Assembly (NCBI RefSeq): GCF_050908235.1
Contig: NZ_CP194340.1
Length of the DNA stretch: 64,000 bases
Reading direction: 5' to 3' (one strand)
Origin: Pseudoramibacter alactolyticus
GTDB taxonomy: Bacteria > Bacillota > Clostridia > Eubacteriales > Eubacteriaceae
Shown here: one piece after another, positions 8,685 through 16,159 of the stretch
Layout of the letters: every line of letters begins with the position of its first letter
Position numbering within the stretch: position 1 is the first letter of the stretch
Made by a program: the position numbers and the translations under genes
Notes under the pieces: model-generated
Seen by the model: the letters and a program-made list of their open reading frames with translations, nothing else
Database searches by the model: none
What the model was told of the DNA's origin: nothing

Positions 8685-10337
8685 TTAGGCTTCTTTGAAG
8701 AAAAGGTTCATATCATCTTCGACAGTGCCGATGCCGGCGATGCCGAAGTTTTCCACCAACACATTGACCACGTTGGGTGAAAGGAAAGCCGGCAGGGTGG
8801 GGCCGAGGTGAATATTTTTCACACCGAGAGAGAGCAGGGCGAGCAGTACAATCACGGCCTTCTGTTCGTACCAGGCGATATTGTAGGCAATGGGCAGATC
8901 ATTGATGTCGTCCAAATTGAAAATTTCCTTGAGCTTCAGGGCGATGAGGGCTAAAGAATAAGAGTCGTTGCATTGGCCGGCGTCAAGCACGCGGGGAATG
9001 CCGCCGATATCGCCGAGGTTGAGCTTGTTGTAACGGTATTTGGCGCAGCCGGCGGTTAAAATCACGGCATCCTGCGGCAAGGCTTTGGCGAAATCTGTGT
9101 AGTAGCTGCGGCCCTTTTGGCGGCCATCGCAGCCAGCCATGACGACAAACTTTTTGATGGCACCGGATTGAACGGCTTCGACGATTTTATCAGCCAGGGA
9201 AAAAACCTGTTCGTGGGCAAAACCGCCGACAATGGCACCGCTTTCGATCTCGGTCGGCGCGGCGCATTTTTTCGCGTGTTCAATGATGGTTGAGAAGTCC
9301 TTGACTTCGCCCGGTTCGCCGGGAACATGGGGGCAGCCCGGGAATCCGGCAGCGCCGGTGGTGTAAAGGCGGTTTTTGTAGCTCGCTTTGGGCGGGACAA
9401 TACAGTTGGTGGTCATCAGAATCGGCCCGTTGAATTTTTCAAATTCATCCTTCTGCTGCCACCAGGCGTTGCCGTAGTTGCCGGCAAAATGGTCGTACTT
9501 CTTAAATGCCGGATAATACTGGGCCGGCAGCATTTCAGAGTGGGTATAAACATCGATGCCGGTGCCGGCAGTCTGTTCAAGCAGCATTTCGAGGTCGCAC
9601 AGGTCGTGGCCGGAAATCAGAATGCCCGGATTTTTGCGCACGCCGATATCCACGGTGGTGATTTCGGGATTGCCATAGGCTTCGGTGTTGGCACGATCGA
9701 GCAGGGCCATGCCGTCGACGCCGTATTTGCCGGTTTCCAGGGTGAGAGCGACGAGGTCGTCAACACTCAAGCCGTCATCCAGCGTTTTGGCGAGTGCTTC
9801 CTGGATAAAGGCATCGACTTTGGCGTCGGTTTTGAGCAGAGCGTTGGCGTGTTTGCTGTAAGCCGAGAGCCCCTTGAGACCGTAGGTGATGAGTTCGCGC
9901 AGGCTTCGGATATCTTCATCCTTGGTGGCGAGGACGCCGACTCTTTCCGAGGCGGCTTTGGCTTCAAACTGATCGGCGGTTGCGTTCCAAGTGGCTGCGT
10001 CCGGAAGATCGACAGCCGCCTTGACCTGGGATCGCAAGGCTTCTTTAACGCGCAGGGTTTCTTCGATGCGGGCAACGATGGCTTCTTTATCGAAGTTAGC
10101 ATTGGTGATTGTGGTGAACAGGTTGACGGTTACCAGACGATCGACCGTTTCGCTGACAGGCTGGCCTTCGGCGCGCAGCTCGGTGGTGATGGCCGAAAGC
10201 CCTTTGGTGACGTAAATCAGCAGATCCTGCATGGCGGCGGCATCGGGTTTTTTGCCGCAGACTCCAGAGACGGTGCAGCCAGTGCAGCCGGCCGTTTCCT
10301 GACATTGGTAACAAAACATTTGATTCTGAGTGGACAT
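8685..10337 (-). CDS. hcp: Hybrid-cluster protein / hydroxylamine reductase
   Basis: Cytosolic Fe-S enzyme that reduces hydroxylamine in vitro. In E. coli, Hcp is a high-affinity NO reductase and S-nitrosylating enzyme. The 550-residue protein has the N-terminal 4Fe-4S motif C9-x2-C12-x8-C21-x5-C27, the form found in strict anaerobes. Ligands of the hybrid 4Fe-2O-2S cluster are visible further on, including GHDLCDLEML, TTNCIVPP and the GCDGR region. The start ATG has a GGAGG box. A -10 box and a class-II-positioned palindrome lie upstream (10382-10423). No hcr reductase is adjacent; the ferredoxin at 11.7 kb may supply electrons (inference). Confidence 0.96.
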   Translation of the reverse strand: MSTQNQMFCYQCQETAGCTGCTVSGVCGKKPDAAAMQDLLIYVTKGLSAITTELRAEGQPVSETVDRLVTVNLFTTITNANFDKEAIVARIEETLRVKEALRSQVKAAVDLPDAATWNATADQFEAKAASERVGVLATKDEDIRSLRELITYGLKGLSAYSKHANALLKTDAKVDAFIQEALAKTLDDGLSVDDLVALTLETGKYGVDGMALLDRANTEAYGNPEITTVDIGVRKNPGILISGHDLCDLEMLLEQTAGTGIDVYTHSEMLPAQYYPAFKKYDHFAGNYGNAWWQQKDEFEKFNGPILMTTNCIVPPKASYKNRLYTTGAAGFPGCPHVPGEPGEVKDFSTIIEHAKKCAAPTEIESGAIVGGFAHEQVFSLADKIVEAVQSGAIKKFVVMAGCDGRQKGRSYYTDFAKALPQDAVILTAGCAKYRYNKLNLGDIGGIPRVLDAGQCNDSYSLALIALKLKEIFNLDDINDLPIAYNIAWYEQKAVIVLLALLSLGVKNIHLGPTLPAFLSPNVVNVLVENFGIAGIGTVEDDMNLFFKEA

Positions 10338-10381
10338 TCAATTTCCTCCTTGCGAGTGCATATGATTGATTTAATGACTTT

Positions 10382-10423
10382 ATTATACGGACAGGAGGAA
10401 AAGAAAACTGTTGTTCTAACAAC
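10382..10423 (-). promoter_or_regulatory. hcp promoter with Crp/Fnr-type operator
   Basis: Reading the minus strand: a perfect 14-bp palindrome GTTGTT-N2-AACAAC (10410-10423), 22 bp, then a perfect TATAAT (-10 at 10382-10387). No -35 hexamer is present at the right spacing. The palindrome centre would fall at about -41.5 from a start near 10375, the class-II activator position of CRP/FNR proteins. A regulator of that family is encoded 500 bp away (10838-11506). Confidence 0.65.
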
Positions 10424-10441
10424 GGAATAAAAAAATACAGA

Positions 10442-10458
10442 TCGTTATGCTGTAACAA
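10442..10458. promoter_or_regulatory. Second inverted repeat in the hcp/DUF488 divergent region
   Basis: Imperfect inverted repeat TCGTTA-N5-TAACAA (17 bp; one mismatch per arm pair). It lies 20 bp upstream of the DUF488 start and about 26 bp beyond the first palindrome, so it could be a second operator facing the DUF488 gene. Function is not shown by sequence alone. Confidence 0.4.
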
Positions 10459-10477
10459 AAGAATAAAGGAGGGGAAA

Positions 10478-10855
10478 ATGGATCACATTAAAATCAAGCG
10501 TGTTTATGAACCGCCGGAAGATACGGACGGAAAAAGGATTCTGGTGGATCGTCTGTGGCCACGGGGCATCTCAAAGAAAAGGGCCGCTCTGGACAGTTGG
10601 GCAAAAGAAATTGCGCCCTCACCCGATTTGCGAAAATGGTTCGGACACGAGGCGAAAAAATTGAATGATTTTGGAAAGGCCTATCGCGGGGAATTGACAC
10701 GAAACCCCGATGCAATGGCATGGGCTTCAAAGATCGCAGATTGGTTAAAACAGGGGGATGTTACCCTGCTTTATGCCGCCAAGAACCCGCAAGTCAACCA
10801 TGCGTTGATACTAAAAGATTGGCTTGAACAGAAAATTTTAAAGATCGAAATTTAA
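10478..10855 (+). CDS. DUF488 family protein (YeaO-like)
   Basis: 125 residues of the DUF488 family, with the family hallmarks RVYEPPEDTDG, ILVDRLWPRGISK and WFGHE, and a C-terminal LLYAAKNPQVNHA block. Biochemical function is not established; some members are mis-annotated as uroporphyrin methyltransferases. ATG 10478 has an AAAGGAGG box. It is divergent from hcp across a 140-bp region holding two palindromes. Its last 18 bp overlap the 3' end of the Crp/Fnr gene (convergent), which ties it to that regulator's locus. Confidence 0.88.
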   Translation: MDHIKIKRVYEPPEDTDGKRILVDRLWPRGISKKRAALDSWAKEIAPSPDLRKWFGHEAKKLNDFGKAYRGELTRNPDAMAWASKIADWLKQGDVTLLYAAKNPQVNHALILKDWLEQKILKIEI

Positions 10856-11506
10856 AACAAAGTGACTTTTTTCGGTGATGAGCAGTCCTTCATCCTGCAT
10901 TTTGGAGAGCTCGTGCGAAAGGGCTGAACGATCGACACTCAAATAATCGGCCAAATGCTGCCGATTGAAGGGAATGACAAAATCGTTGGTATTTTTTTTC
11001 TGCGCGACAAAGGAAAGATAGGAGATCAAGCGGCCGCGGATGGATTTGCTGGAAGTGTGGAAAATGCGCCGGGACAGATGCAGGTTTTTCTGGATAGAGA
11101 TCATCAGCAAATTGTGAATAATGGTGTGACGGCGATTGGCAATGGAGGTATCGTGGGAGAAATCAAAGAGATGTTCTGTTTGTAAAAATAAAACAGTGGA
11201 TTTTTTCTGGGCGATCACATCGACCATGAGCGGCTCGCCGGAAAGAAGCGCATAGGTTTCGGCAAAAACCGATCCCGGGGCGATATTGGCGAGAACGGAC
11301 GTATTGCCCCAAAAGTCGTTGTTTTCAATGCGCACAGATCCCGAAAGGACGAGTCCGATGGCGTCGGCGGAATCGCCGGCCATGTAGATCACGGCCTCGC
11401 GGTCATAATTTTTGATGCGATATCCGAGATTGGAAAGCACTTTGGGAATGGCATCTGGTGCGATGCCGTGAAACAGTTTGGTTTGAGAGAGAAAATCAAT
11501 ATCCAA
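10838..11506 (-). CDS. Crp/Fnr-family transcriptional regulator (HcpR-like by context)
   Basis: 222 residues: an N-terminal cyclic-nucleotide-binding-like beta-barrel (about 10-115), a dimerisation helix and a C-terminal winged helix with the recognition segment RQHLADYLSVDRSALSHEL. It contains no cysteine at all, so it cannot bind an FNR-type 4Fe-4S cluster; HcpR proteins sense NO through haem. The start is TTG 11506, supported by AAGGG at the right spacing. It lies between hcp/DUF488 and a ferredoxin, with GTTG-N6-CAAC palindromes before both. Control of hcp is an inference from position. Confidence 0.85.
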   Translation of the reverse strand: MDIDFLSQTKLFHGIAPDAIPKVLSNLGYRIKNYDREAVIYMAGDSADAIGLVLSGSVRIENNDFWGNTSVLANIAPGSVFAETYALLSGEPLMVDVIAQKKSTVLFLQTEHLFDFSHDTSIANRRHTIIHNLLMISIQKNLHLSRRIFHTSSKSIRGRLISYLSFVAQKKNTNDFVIPFNRQHLADYLSVDRSALSHELSKMQDEGLLITEKSHFVLNFDL

Positions 11507-11552
11507 GTCATGTCCCTTCTTTTGGCTGTAAATTAAAAAAGAATGGTTTTAT

Positions 11553-11595
11553 GTTGGCAGTACAACTTTTATCAACAGCCTCATTGTATTATACT
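11553..11595 (+). promoter_or_regulatory. Ferredoxin promoter with Crp/Fnr-type operator
   Basis: The palindrome GTTG-N6-CAAC (11553-11566) is followed after 23 bp by TATACT (11590-11595). The layout nearly matches hcp, where the gap is 22 bp. It also lies 47 bp upstream of the divergent Crp/Fnr start codon, so autoregulation is possible. No -35 box is seen. Confidence 0.5.
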
Positions 11596-11686
11596 GATTA
11601 ATAGAAGTCAAAGGAGAATTCTCGGTCGCGGTCGGCTTTGCATCGGGCCGATGGCAAGAGCGGGGTTTCTCAAAAGGAGGAAACAA

Positions 11687-11872
11687 ATGAAATATGTCGT
11701 GAAAGATGGTTGCATTGGCTGCGGTGCTTGTGAAGCCGCCTGCCCGGAAATTTTTTTCATCAACGATGAAGGTTTGGCTGAAGCCAGAGACATCGAAGTG
11801 CCGGCAGACATCGCCGAATCGGCAGAAGAAGCAATGGATGGCTGCCCGGTGGGCGTGATTGAGGAAGCATAA
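11687..11872 (+). CDS. Single-cluster 4Fe-4S ferredoxin
   Basis: A 61-residue electron carrier. Cluster ligands are the CIGCGAC-x3-C set near residues 9-19, plus one more cysteine in DGCPVGVI near the C-terminus, so it carries one cluster (Thermotoga/Desulfovibrio-type). ATG 11687 has AGGAGG 7 bp upstream; an in-frame extension to 11543 has no ribosome binding site and is rejected. Placement beside a Crp/Fnr regulator and hcp suggests it could donate electrons to Hcp. A terminator follows. Confidence 0.92.
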   Translation: MKYVVKDGCIGCGACEAACPEIFFINDEGLAEARDIEVPADIAESAEEAMDGCPVGVIEEA

Positions 11873-11895
11873 TCGAACGTGATGATGCCCGGATA

Positions 11896-11926
11896 GCATT
11901 CGGAAGTTTTTCCGGATGCTTTTTTC
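11896..11926 (+). terminator. Terminator after the ferredoxin gene
   Basis: A 10-bp stem GCATTCGGAA/TTCCGGATGC (one G-U pair), a 4-nt loop and a run of seven T. Confidence 0.85.
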
Positions 11927-12021
11927 TTTGAATGCCATGATTTTACATCCGCTGATTTTTGTTGTAGACTATGATCAAGCCAATGATAAGAGAATGGACA
12001 TTGGCGAAAGAGGAGGGCTAT

Positions 12022-12639
12022 GTGAAAAAGATTAAAAAAACGCGAACAGAGTTGTCTGACGATAGAGAACGGCCAAGTCTGTGGGCGTTATACAGCACGT
12101 TTTTTAAAATCGGGATCATGATGTTTGGCGGCGGATTAGCTATGCTGCCAATCCTGCAGCGGGAAATTGACGAGAACAAGCATTGGGCGACTGAAACGGA
12201 GCTTGCCGATTATTATGCCATCGGCCAGTGCACGCCGGGGATTATTGCGGTGAATACGGCGACCTTTGTGGGCAATAAAAAACGCGGTGTGATTGGTGCC
12301 ATTGTGGCAACCCTCGGTTTGGTCTCGCCGTCGCTGTTGATCATTATGACATTAGCGGGTATTATCGAAAAATACGACGATTTGCCAATTGTTCAGGATG
12401 CCTTTGCCGGGATCCGCGTGGCAGTGGTGGTGCTGATCTTTAATGCGGTGGTAAAAATTGGCAAAACATCAATCATCGATATCCCAACCCTGCTGATTTT
12501 TATCGCAGTGGCGGCTGGTTCCCTATTTATTGATGTATCACCGGTGGTCTTTGTGCTTACTGCCGCAGCGGCAGGCATTGTCATCGCAAAGATCAAAGCG
12601 CAACGTTCGCGTTTGTCAAAAGGCGGTGAACAATCATGA
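12022..12639 (+). CDS. Chromate transporter family protein, first half-subunit
   Basis: About 205 residues of the ChrA (CHR) family, short-chain type, an integral membrane protein. It shows the family motif FFKIGIMMFGGGLAMLP at residues 28-44 and several hydrophobic helices, ending with a basic tail. Two short CHR proteins usually pair to form the equivalent of one long ChrA. The GTG start at 12022 is chosen because GAGGAGGG lies 4 bp upstream; an ATG at 11971 lacks one. The 3' end overlaps the next CHR gene by 4 bp. True substrate (chromate or another oxyanion) is unproven. Confidence 0.87.
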   Translation: MKKIKKTRTELSDDRERPSLWALYSTFFKIGIMMFGGGLAMLPILQREIDENKHWATETELADYYAIGQCTPGIIAVNTATFVGNKKRGVIGAIVATLGLVSPSLLIIMTLAGIIEKYDDLPIVQDAFAGIRVAVVVLIFNAVVKIGKTSIIDIPTLLIFIAVAAGSLFIDVSPVVFVLTAAAAGIVIAKIKAQRSRLSKGGEQS

Positions 12640-13217
12640 TGTATTTGCGGTTATTTTGGGAGTTTTTCAAAACCGGACTGTTTTCGATCGGCGGAGGTTT
12701 AGCGACCCTGCCCTTTTTAAAAGCCATCGGTCAATCGACAGGATGGTTTACCCAGAGCCAGCTGGCAGATATGGTGGCGGTGTCTGAATCAACGCCGGGT
12801 CCGATGGGGATTAATATGGCAACCTATGTGGGCTATACCGTCGGTGGGGTGCCAGGGGGCATCATCGCGACTATTGGCGAGGTCGCACCGGCGATTGTTA
12901 TCATCATCATTATTGCCGCTTTTCTCAAAGCTTTTGAAGATAATGAATATGTGAAAGCTGGTTTTTATGGCCTGCGGCCGGCCTCGACCGGACTGATCGC
13001 AGCTGCGGGGCTTTCGGTGGCAGGGATTGCTCTGTTTAAGAGTCACAAAGTGTTAACCTGGCACAATTGGCTGGGGCTTATCAATATTCGCGCTGTGATT
13101 TTTGCCGTTGTGCTGCTGGTGGCAACCCGATGGATCCCTAAAGTCAAAAATTGGCATCCGATCTTATTTATCGTGGTGGCTGCTGCGGTGGGGATGTTGC
13201 TGCATTTTTCCGGCTGA
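12636..13217 (+). CDS. Chromate transporter family protein, second half-subunit
   Basis: 193 residues, the second short-chain CHR membrane protein, with the repeat of the family motif (FFKTGLFSIGGGLATLPFL near the N-terminus) and the STPGPMGINMATYVG segment. The ATGA overlap with the preceding gene indicates translational coupling and a heterodimer. A bidirectional terminator follows. Confidence 0.87.
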   Translation: MMYLRLFWEFFKTGLFSIGGGLATLPFLKAIGQSTGWFTQSQLADMVAVSESTPGPMGINMATYVGYTVGGVPGGIIATIGEVAPAIVIIIIIAAFLKAFEDNEYVKAGFYGLRPASTGLIAAAGLSVAGIALFKSHKVLTWHNWLGLINIRAVIFAVVLLVATRWIPKVKNWHPILFIVVAAAVGMLLHFSG

Positions 13218-13244
13218 TTTGATAAATGGAAATAGCGCAAAATA

Positions 13245-13275
13245 AAAAAACCGAACTCAAAAGGTTCGGTTTTTT
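13245..13275. terminator. Bidirectional terminator between the CHR pair and cysE
   Basis: A perfect 12-bp AAAAAACCGAAC/GTTCGGTTTTTT stem with a 7-nt loop. It works on both strands for the convergent chr and cysE transcripts. Confidence 0.9.
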
Positions 13276-13289
13276 GGTGTCGATGATCC

Positions 13290-14267
13290 TTAAATCATGT
13301 AGAACCAGCTGTCGTCGAGGGGGATTTCTTTGGAATCGACACTGCCGTTAGGCTTTTGGCTGTAATTATAGGAAAGCTCCTGGTTTTTTATGGAAACGCG
13401 GGCGCCTTCCGGAATCGAAGTGGTGATAAAGGCGTTACCGCCGATTACGGCGTCTTTGCCCACAATGGTATCACCACCGAGCACCGATGCTCCGGCGTAA
13501 ACTGTTACGTTGTCTTGAATGGTCGGATGCCGTTTGATTGCTTTAAGTTCCTGCCCGCCCTTTGTGGAAAGGGCGCCCAGAGTTACGCCCTGATAAATCT
13601 TCACATGGTCGCCGATGATGGTGGTTTCGCCGATGACGATACCCGTACCATGATCGATGAAGAAATATTTACCGATGGTTGCCCCGGGATGGATATCGAT
13701 GCCGGTGACGCTGTGCGCATGTTCGGTCATTATGCGGGGGAGAACCGGAACTTTGAGCAAGTACAATTCGTGGGCGATGCGGTTGACCAGGGTGGCATAA
13801 AGCCCGGGATAGGAAAAGATGATTTCGTCTTTGTTAAAAGCGGCGGGATCACCCTCATAGGCGGCTTGAACATCTGTTTCGGTATATTCGCGGACGAGAG
13901 GAATGCGCTTGAGAAACTGAAAAGTTAAATCCTCGGCATCTTTACCGAGTTGGCAGTGGCTGTGATTTTGATAATCTGGCAGATAAGGCAGAACGATTTT
14001 GATCTGGCGAATGAGATTGTAAATAATATCTTCAAGCAGCATCTGCACATTGGTGCGCCGGGTATAGGCATGATAGACTTTGTTTTTATAATACCCCGGA
14101 TAGACGATGATCATCAGGCGGCGAATCAAAGCAAGCACGTCATCCTTATCCGGGTGATCGTAGGGGAGAAGCTGATCGATTTTTTTGTTTTCGCCATAAT
14201 CGAGCATGAGCTCGTTGGTCAGACGGTTAATTTTTTCTTCCATTTCGGAATGCTTCGGACTTTTCAT
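13290..14267 (-). CDS. cysE: Serine O-acetyltransferase
   Basis: Transfers acetyl from acetyl-CoA to L-serine, the first step of cysteine synthesis. At 325 residues it is longer than E. coli CysE (273), like the EpsC-type enzymes. It has a helical N-terminal domain, then a left-handed beta-helix with hexapeptide repeats: HPGATIGKYFFIDHGTGIVI, TIIGDHVKIYQGVTLGALS and GGNAFITTSIP. The active-site His-Asp segment is FIDHGTG. No cysK is adjacent. The start ATG at 14267 has only a weak, distant AAAGG box, so a later ATG is possible. Confidence 0.92.
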   Translation of the reverse strand: MKSPKHSEMEEKINRLTNELMLDYGENKKIDQLLPYDHPDKDDVLALIRRLMIIVYPGYYKNKVYHAYTRRTNVQMLLEDIIYNLIRQIKIVLPYLPDYQNHSHCQLGKDAEDLTFQFLKRIPLVREYTETDVQAAYEGDPAAFNKDEIIFSYPGLYATLVNRIAHELYLLKVPVLPRIMTEHAHSVTGIDIHPGATIGKYFFIDHGTGIVIGETTIIGDHVKIYQGVTLGALSTKGGQELKAIKRHPTIQDNVTVYAGASVLGGDTIVGKDAVIGGNAFITTSIPEGARVSIKNQELSYNYSQKPNGSVDSKEIPLDDSWFYMI

Positions 14268-14342
14268 ATTAAACGTTCGGAACCTTTCTTAAATGTGCAT
14301 AAGCATTGGATGTTCAGACGGTCAGGAGTCTGGATGGGTTGA

Positions 14343-14371
14343 ATTGTAAATGATGATAAAAGTTTTGTCAA
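14343..14371 (-). promoter_or_regulatory. Sigma-A promoter of cysE
   Basis: Minus strand: perfect TTGACA (14366-14371), a 17-bp spacer and TACAAT (14343-14348). The predicted 5' UTR is about 70 nt. Confidence 0.75.
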
Positions 14372-14398
14372 ATCAAATGGCTTGAATGAATAAAAATA

Positions 14399-14431
14399 AT
14401 GCTTGCCAGCAGCAAGCATATGCGATAGAAT
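14399..14431 (+). promoter_or_regulatory. tyrS promoter overlapped by an 8-bp inverted repeat
   Basis: TTGCCA (14403-14408), a 17-bp spacer and TAGAAT (14426-14431) drive the tyrS leader. A perfect 8-bp inverted repeat ATGCTTGC-N5-GCAAGCAT (14399-14406 / 14412-14419) covers the -35 box and part of the spacer. No T-run follows, so an operator fits better than a terminator. Confidence 0.65.
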
Positions 14432-14462
14432 AAATTCCGTTATTAAATCAATCACCAAGGCT

Positions 14463-14722
14463 GTGAAGAAACAAAGTAGATCAGTGTGGAATCTTTTAGA
14501 GAACGTCCGGTTGGTGCAAGGGCGCAAGATCTGTCTGAGTCGAATACCTTTTGGAGCCGCTGACCGAAAGCCCTGCAAGTAGGATCAGACGGGTGCGCCC
14601 GATATTGCGCTAATGTGTGTTGGCACATGAAGAGGCATTGGCTGTGAAGTCAGTGCGAATTTGAGGTGGTACCGCGAATGCTCGCCCTCTGTTTGTTTTT
14701 GCAGACAGGGGGTTTTTATTTG
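14463..14722 (+). ncRNA. T-box leader riboswitch of tyrS, tyrosine specific
   Basis: Leader RNA that reads uncharged tRNA-Tyr and switches between antitermination and termination. Stem I begins GAAGAAACAAAGTAG (14466 on). The conserved AGAGAA and GGTTGGTGCAAG elements are at 14498-14520. The specifier is TAC (14545-14547) within CGAATACCTTTTGGAGC, a Tyr codon that matches the downstream gene. The antiterminator T-box sequence AGGTGGTACCGCG is at 14664-14676. An 11-bp terminator stem (14685-14695 with 14702-14712) followed by TTTTTATTT ends the leader. Confidence 0.93.
14685..14721 (+). terminator. Regulated terminator of the tyrS T-box
   Basis: An 11-bp stem (CCCTCTGTTTG with GCAGACAGGGGG; two G-U pairs), a 6-nt loop and TTTTTATTT. 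It is the OFF state that competes with the T-box antiterminator just upstream. Confidence 0.85.
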
Positions 14723-14762
14723 GCGACAAAAATAGCATCAGAAAATGAAACGGAGGATAACG

Positions 14763-15986
14763 ATGAAAATTTATGAAGAATTGGTGGCGCGGGGACTTAT
14801 TGCGCAGGTGACGGACGAACCGCAGATCAAAGAGTTGATCGATAACGGCGGGGCGAAATTTTATATCGGTTTTGACCCGACAGCGGATTCGCTGCATGTC
14901 GGGCATTTCATGGCGCTTTGCTTGATGCGCCGGCTGCAGCAGGCCGGCAATCGTCCGGTGGTGCTCATCGGCGGCGGGACCGCCCATATCGGGGATCCTT
15001 CAGGCCGAACCGATCTGCGCCAGATGATGACAACCGAAACCATTGCGCATAATGTCGCATGTTTTAAAAAGCAGATGAGCCGCTTCATTGAGTTTGGTGA
15101 GGACAAAGCCATTCTTGTGGATAATGCGGATTGGCTGCTCGACTTGAATTACGTGGATACGATCCGGGATATCGGCGCTCATTTTTCGGTGAACAATATG
15201 TTGCGGGCAGAATGCTATAAGCAGCGTCTTGAAAAGGGGCTTTCTTTCCTGGAATTTAACTATATGATTATGCAAGCGTACGATTTTTATCATTTGCATA
15301 AAGCATACGGCGTGAACATGCAGTTCGGCGGCAACGACCAATGGTCGAATATGCTCGCCGGGACGGAACTGATTCGCCGCAAGCTCGGCGAAGATGCCTA
15401 CGCCATGACCATTACGCTGCTACTCAATTCCGAAGGCAAAAAGATGGGCAAAACTGCCAAGGGGGCCGTTTGGCTCGATCCGGATAAGACGTCGCCCTTC
15501 GATTTTTATCAATACTGGCGCAATGTGGACGATGCGGATGTCATGAAATGTCTGAAGATGCTCACATTTTTGCCGCTGGATGAAATTGAAGCGATGGCCA
15601 ATTGGCCGGATAACCGCATTAATGAGGAGAAGGAAATCCTCGCTTACGAATTGACGGCCCTGGTTCACGGTGAAGAAGAGGCAAAAAAAGCGCAGCATAC
15701 GGCCAAAAGTCTTTTTGCCGGCAGCGGCAGCGATGCCGATATGCCGACATCGGAAATCGGTGAAGATGTGCTGACAGAAGATGCCATCGGCCTCATTGAT
15801 CTTTTGGTGGCCACGGGACTGGCGCCATCCAAATCGGAAGCGCGCCGCCTGATCAAACAGAACGGCATTTCGGTGGACGGTGTAAAAGTCAACGATCAGA
15901 ATGCCAGCATTGGTCGCGAGCGTCTGATGGCAGGCATCACGGTTAAAAAGGGGAAAAAGGTCTTTAGAAAAATGATTTTAAAATAA
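14763..15986 (+). CDS. tyrS: Tyrosyl-tRNA synthetase
   Basis: Class I synthetase charging tRNA-Tyr. It has 407 residues, with the HIGH-equivalent LHVGHF near residue 45, the tyrosine-binding stretch QFGGNDQWSNM, the KMSKS-equivalent KMGKT, and a C-terminal S4 RNA-binding domain starting near DLLVATGLAPSKSEARRL. ATG 14763 has CGGAGGA 5 bp upstream; an in-frame ATG at 14745 lacks a box. It is controlled by the Tyr T-box upstream and followed by a terminator. Confidence 0.96.
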   Translation: MKIYEELVARGLIAQVTDEPQIKELIDNGGAKFYIGFDPTADSLHVGHFMALCLMRRLQQAGNRPVVLIGGGTAHIGDPSGRTDLRQMMTTETIAHNVACFKKQMSRFIEFGEDKAILVDNADWLLDLNYVDTIRDIGAHFSVNNMLRAECYKQRLEKGLSFLEFNYMIMQAYDFYHLHKAYGVNMQFGGNDQWSNMLAGTELIRRKLGEDAYAMTITLLLNSEGKKMGKTAKGAVWLDPDKTSPFDFYQYWRNVDDADVMKCLKMLTFLPLDEIEAMANWPDNRINEEKEILAYELTALVHGEEEAKKAQHTAKSLFAGSGSDADMPTSEIGEDVLTEDAIGLIDLLVATGLAPSKSEARRLIKQNGISVDGVKVNDQNASIGRERLMAGITVKKGKKVFRKMILK

Positions 15987-16014
15987 ATACCAAGCGACCA
16001 AAAATCCTGATATG

Positions 16015-16056
16015 TACCCTTTTTACTGGATAACCAGTGGGAAGGGTATTTTTTAT
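16015..16056 (+). terminator. Terminator after tyrS
   Basis: A two-part stem: outer TACCCTT/AAGGGTA and inner ACTGG/CCAGT with an ATAA loop, followed by TTTTTTATTT. Confidence 0.85.
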
Positions 16057-16159
16057 TTGGCTTTGACCAGTTGAGCAAGAGAGTTTTTCGAAGGGAAAAA
16101 CGAACGAAAACGAAACAAAAATCCATCCGCCATGCGGGTGCGCGACGTTTGTTATACAA

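Noticed and set aside
9327..10430. 367-residue plus-strand open frame opposite hcp
   Set aside because: Antisense shadow of hcp with low-complexity Gly/Phe/Asp composition; hcp has family motifs and a proper RBS.
11543..11686. N-terminal extension of the ferredoxin to 11543
   Set aside because: It covers the palindrome and -10 box, has no RBS, and the 61-residue form starting at 11687 is the normal ferredoxin size.
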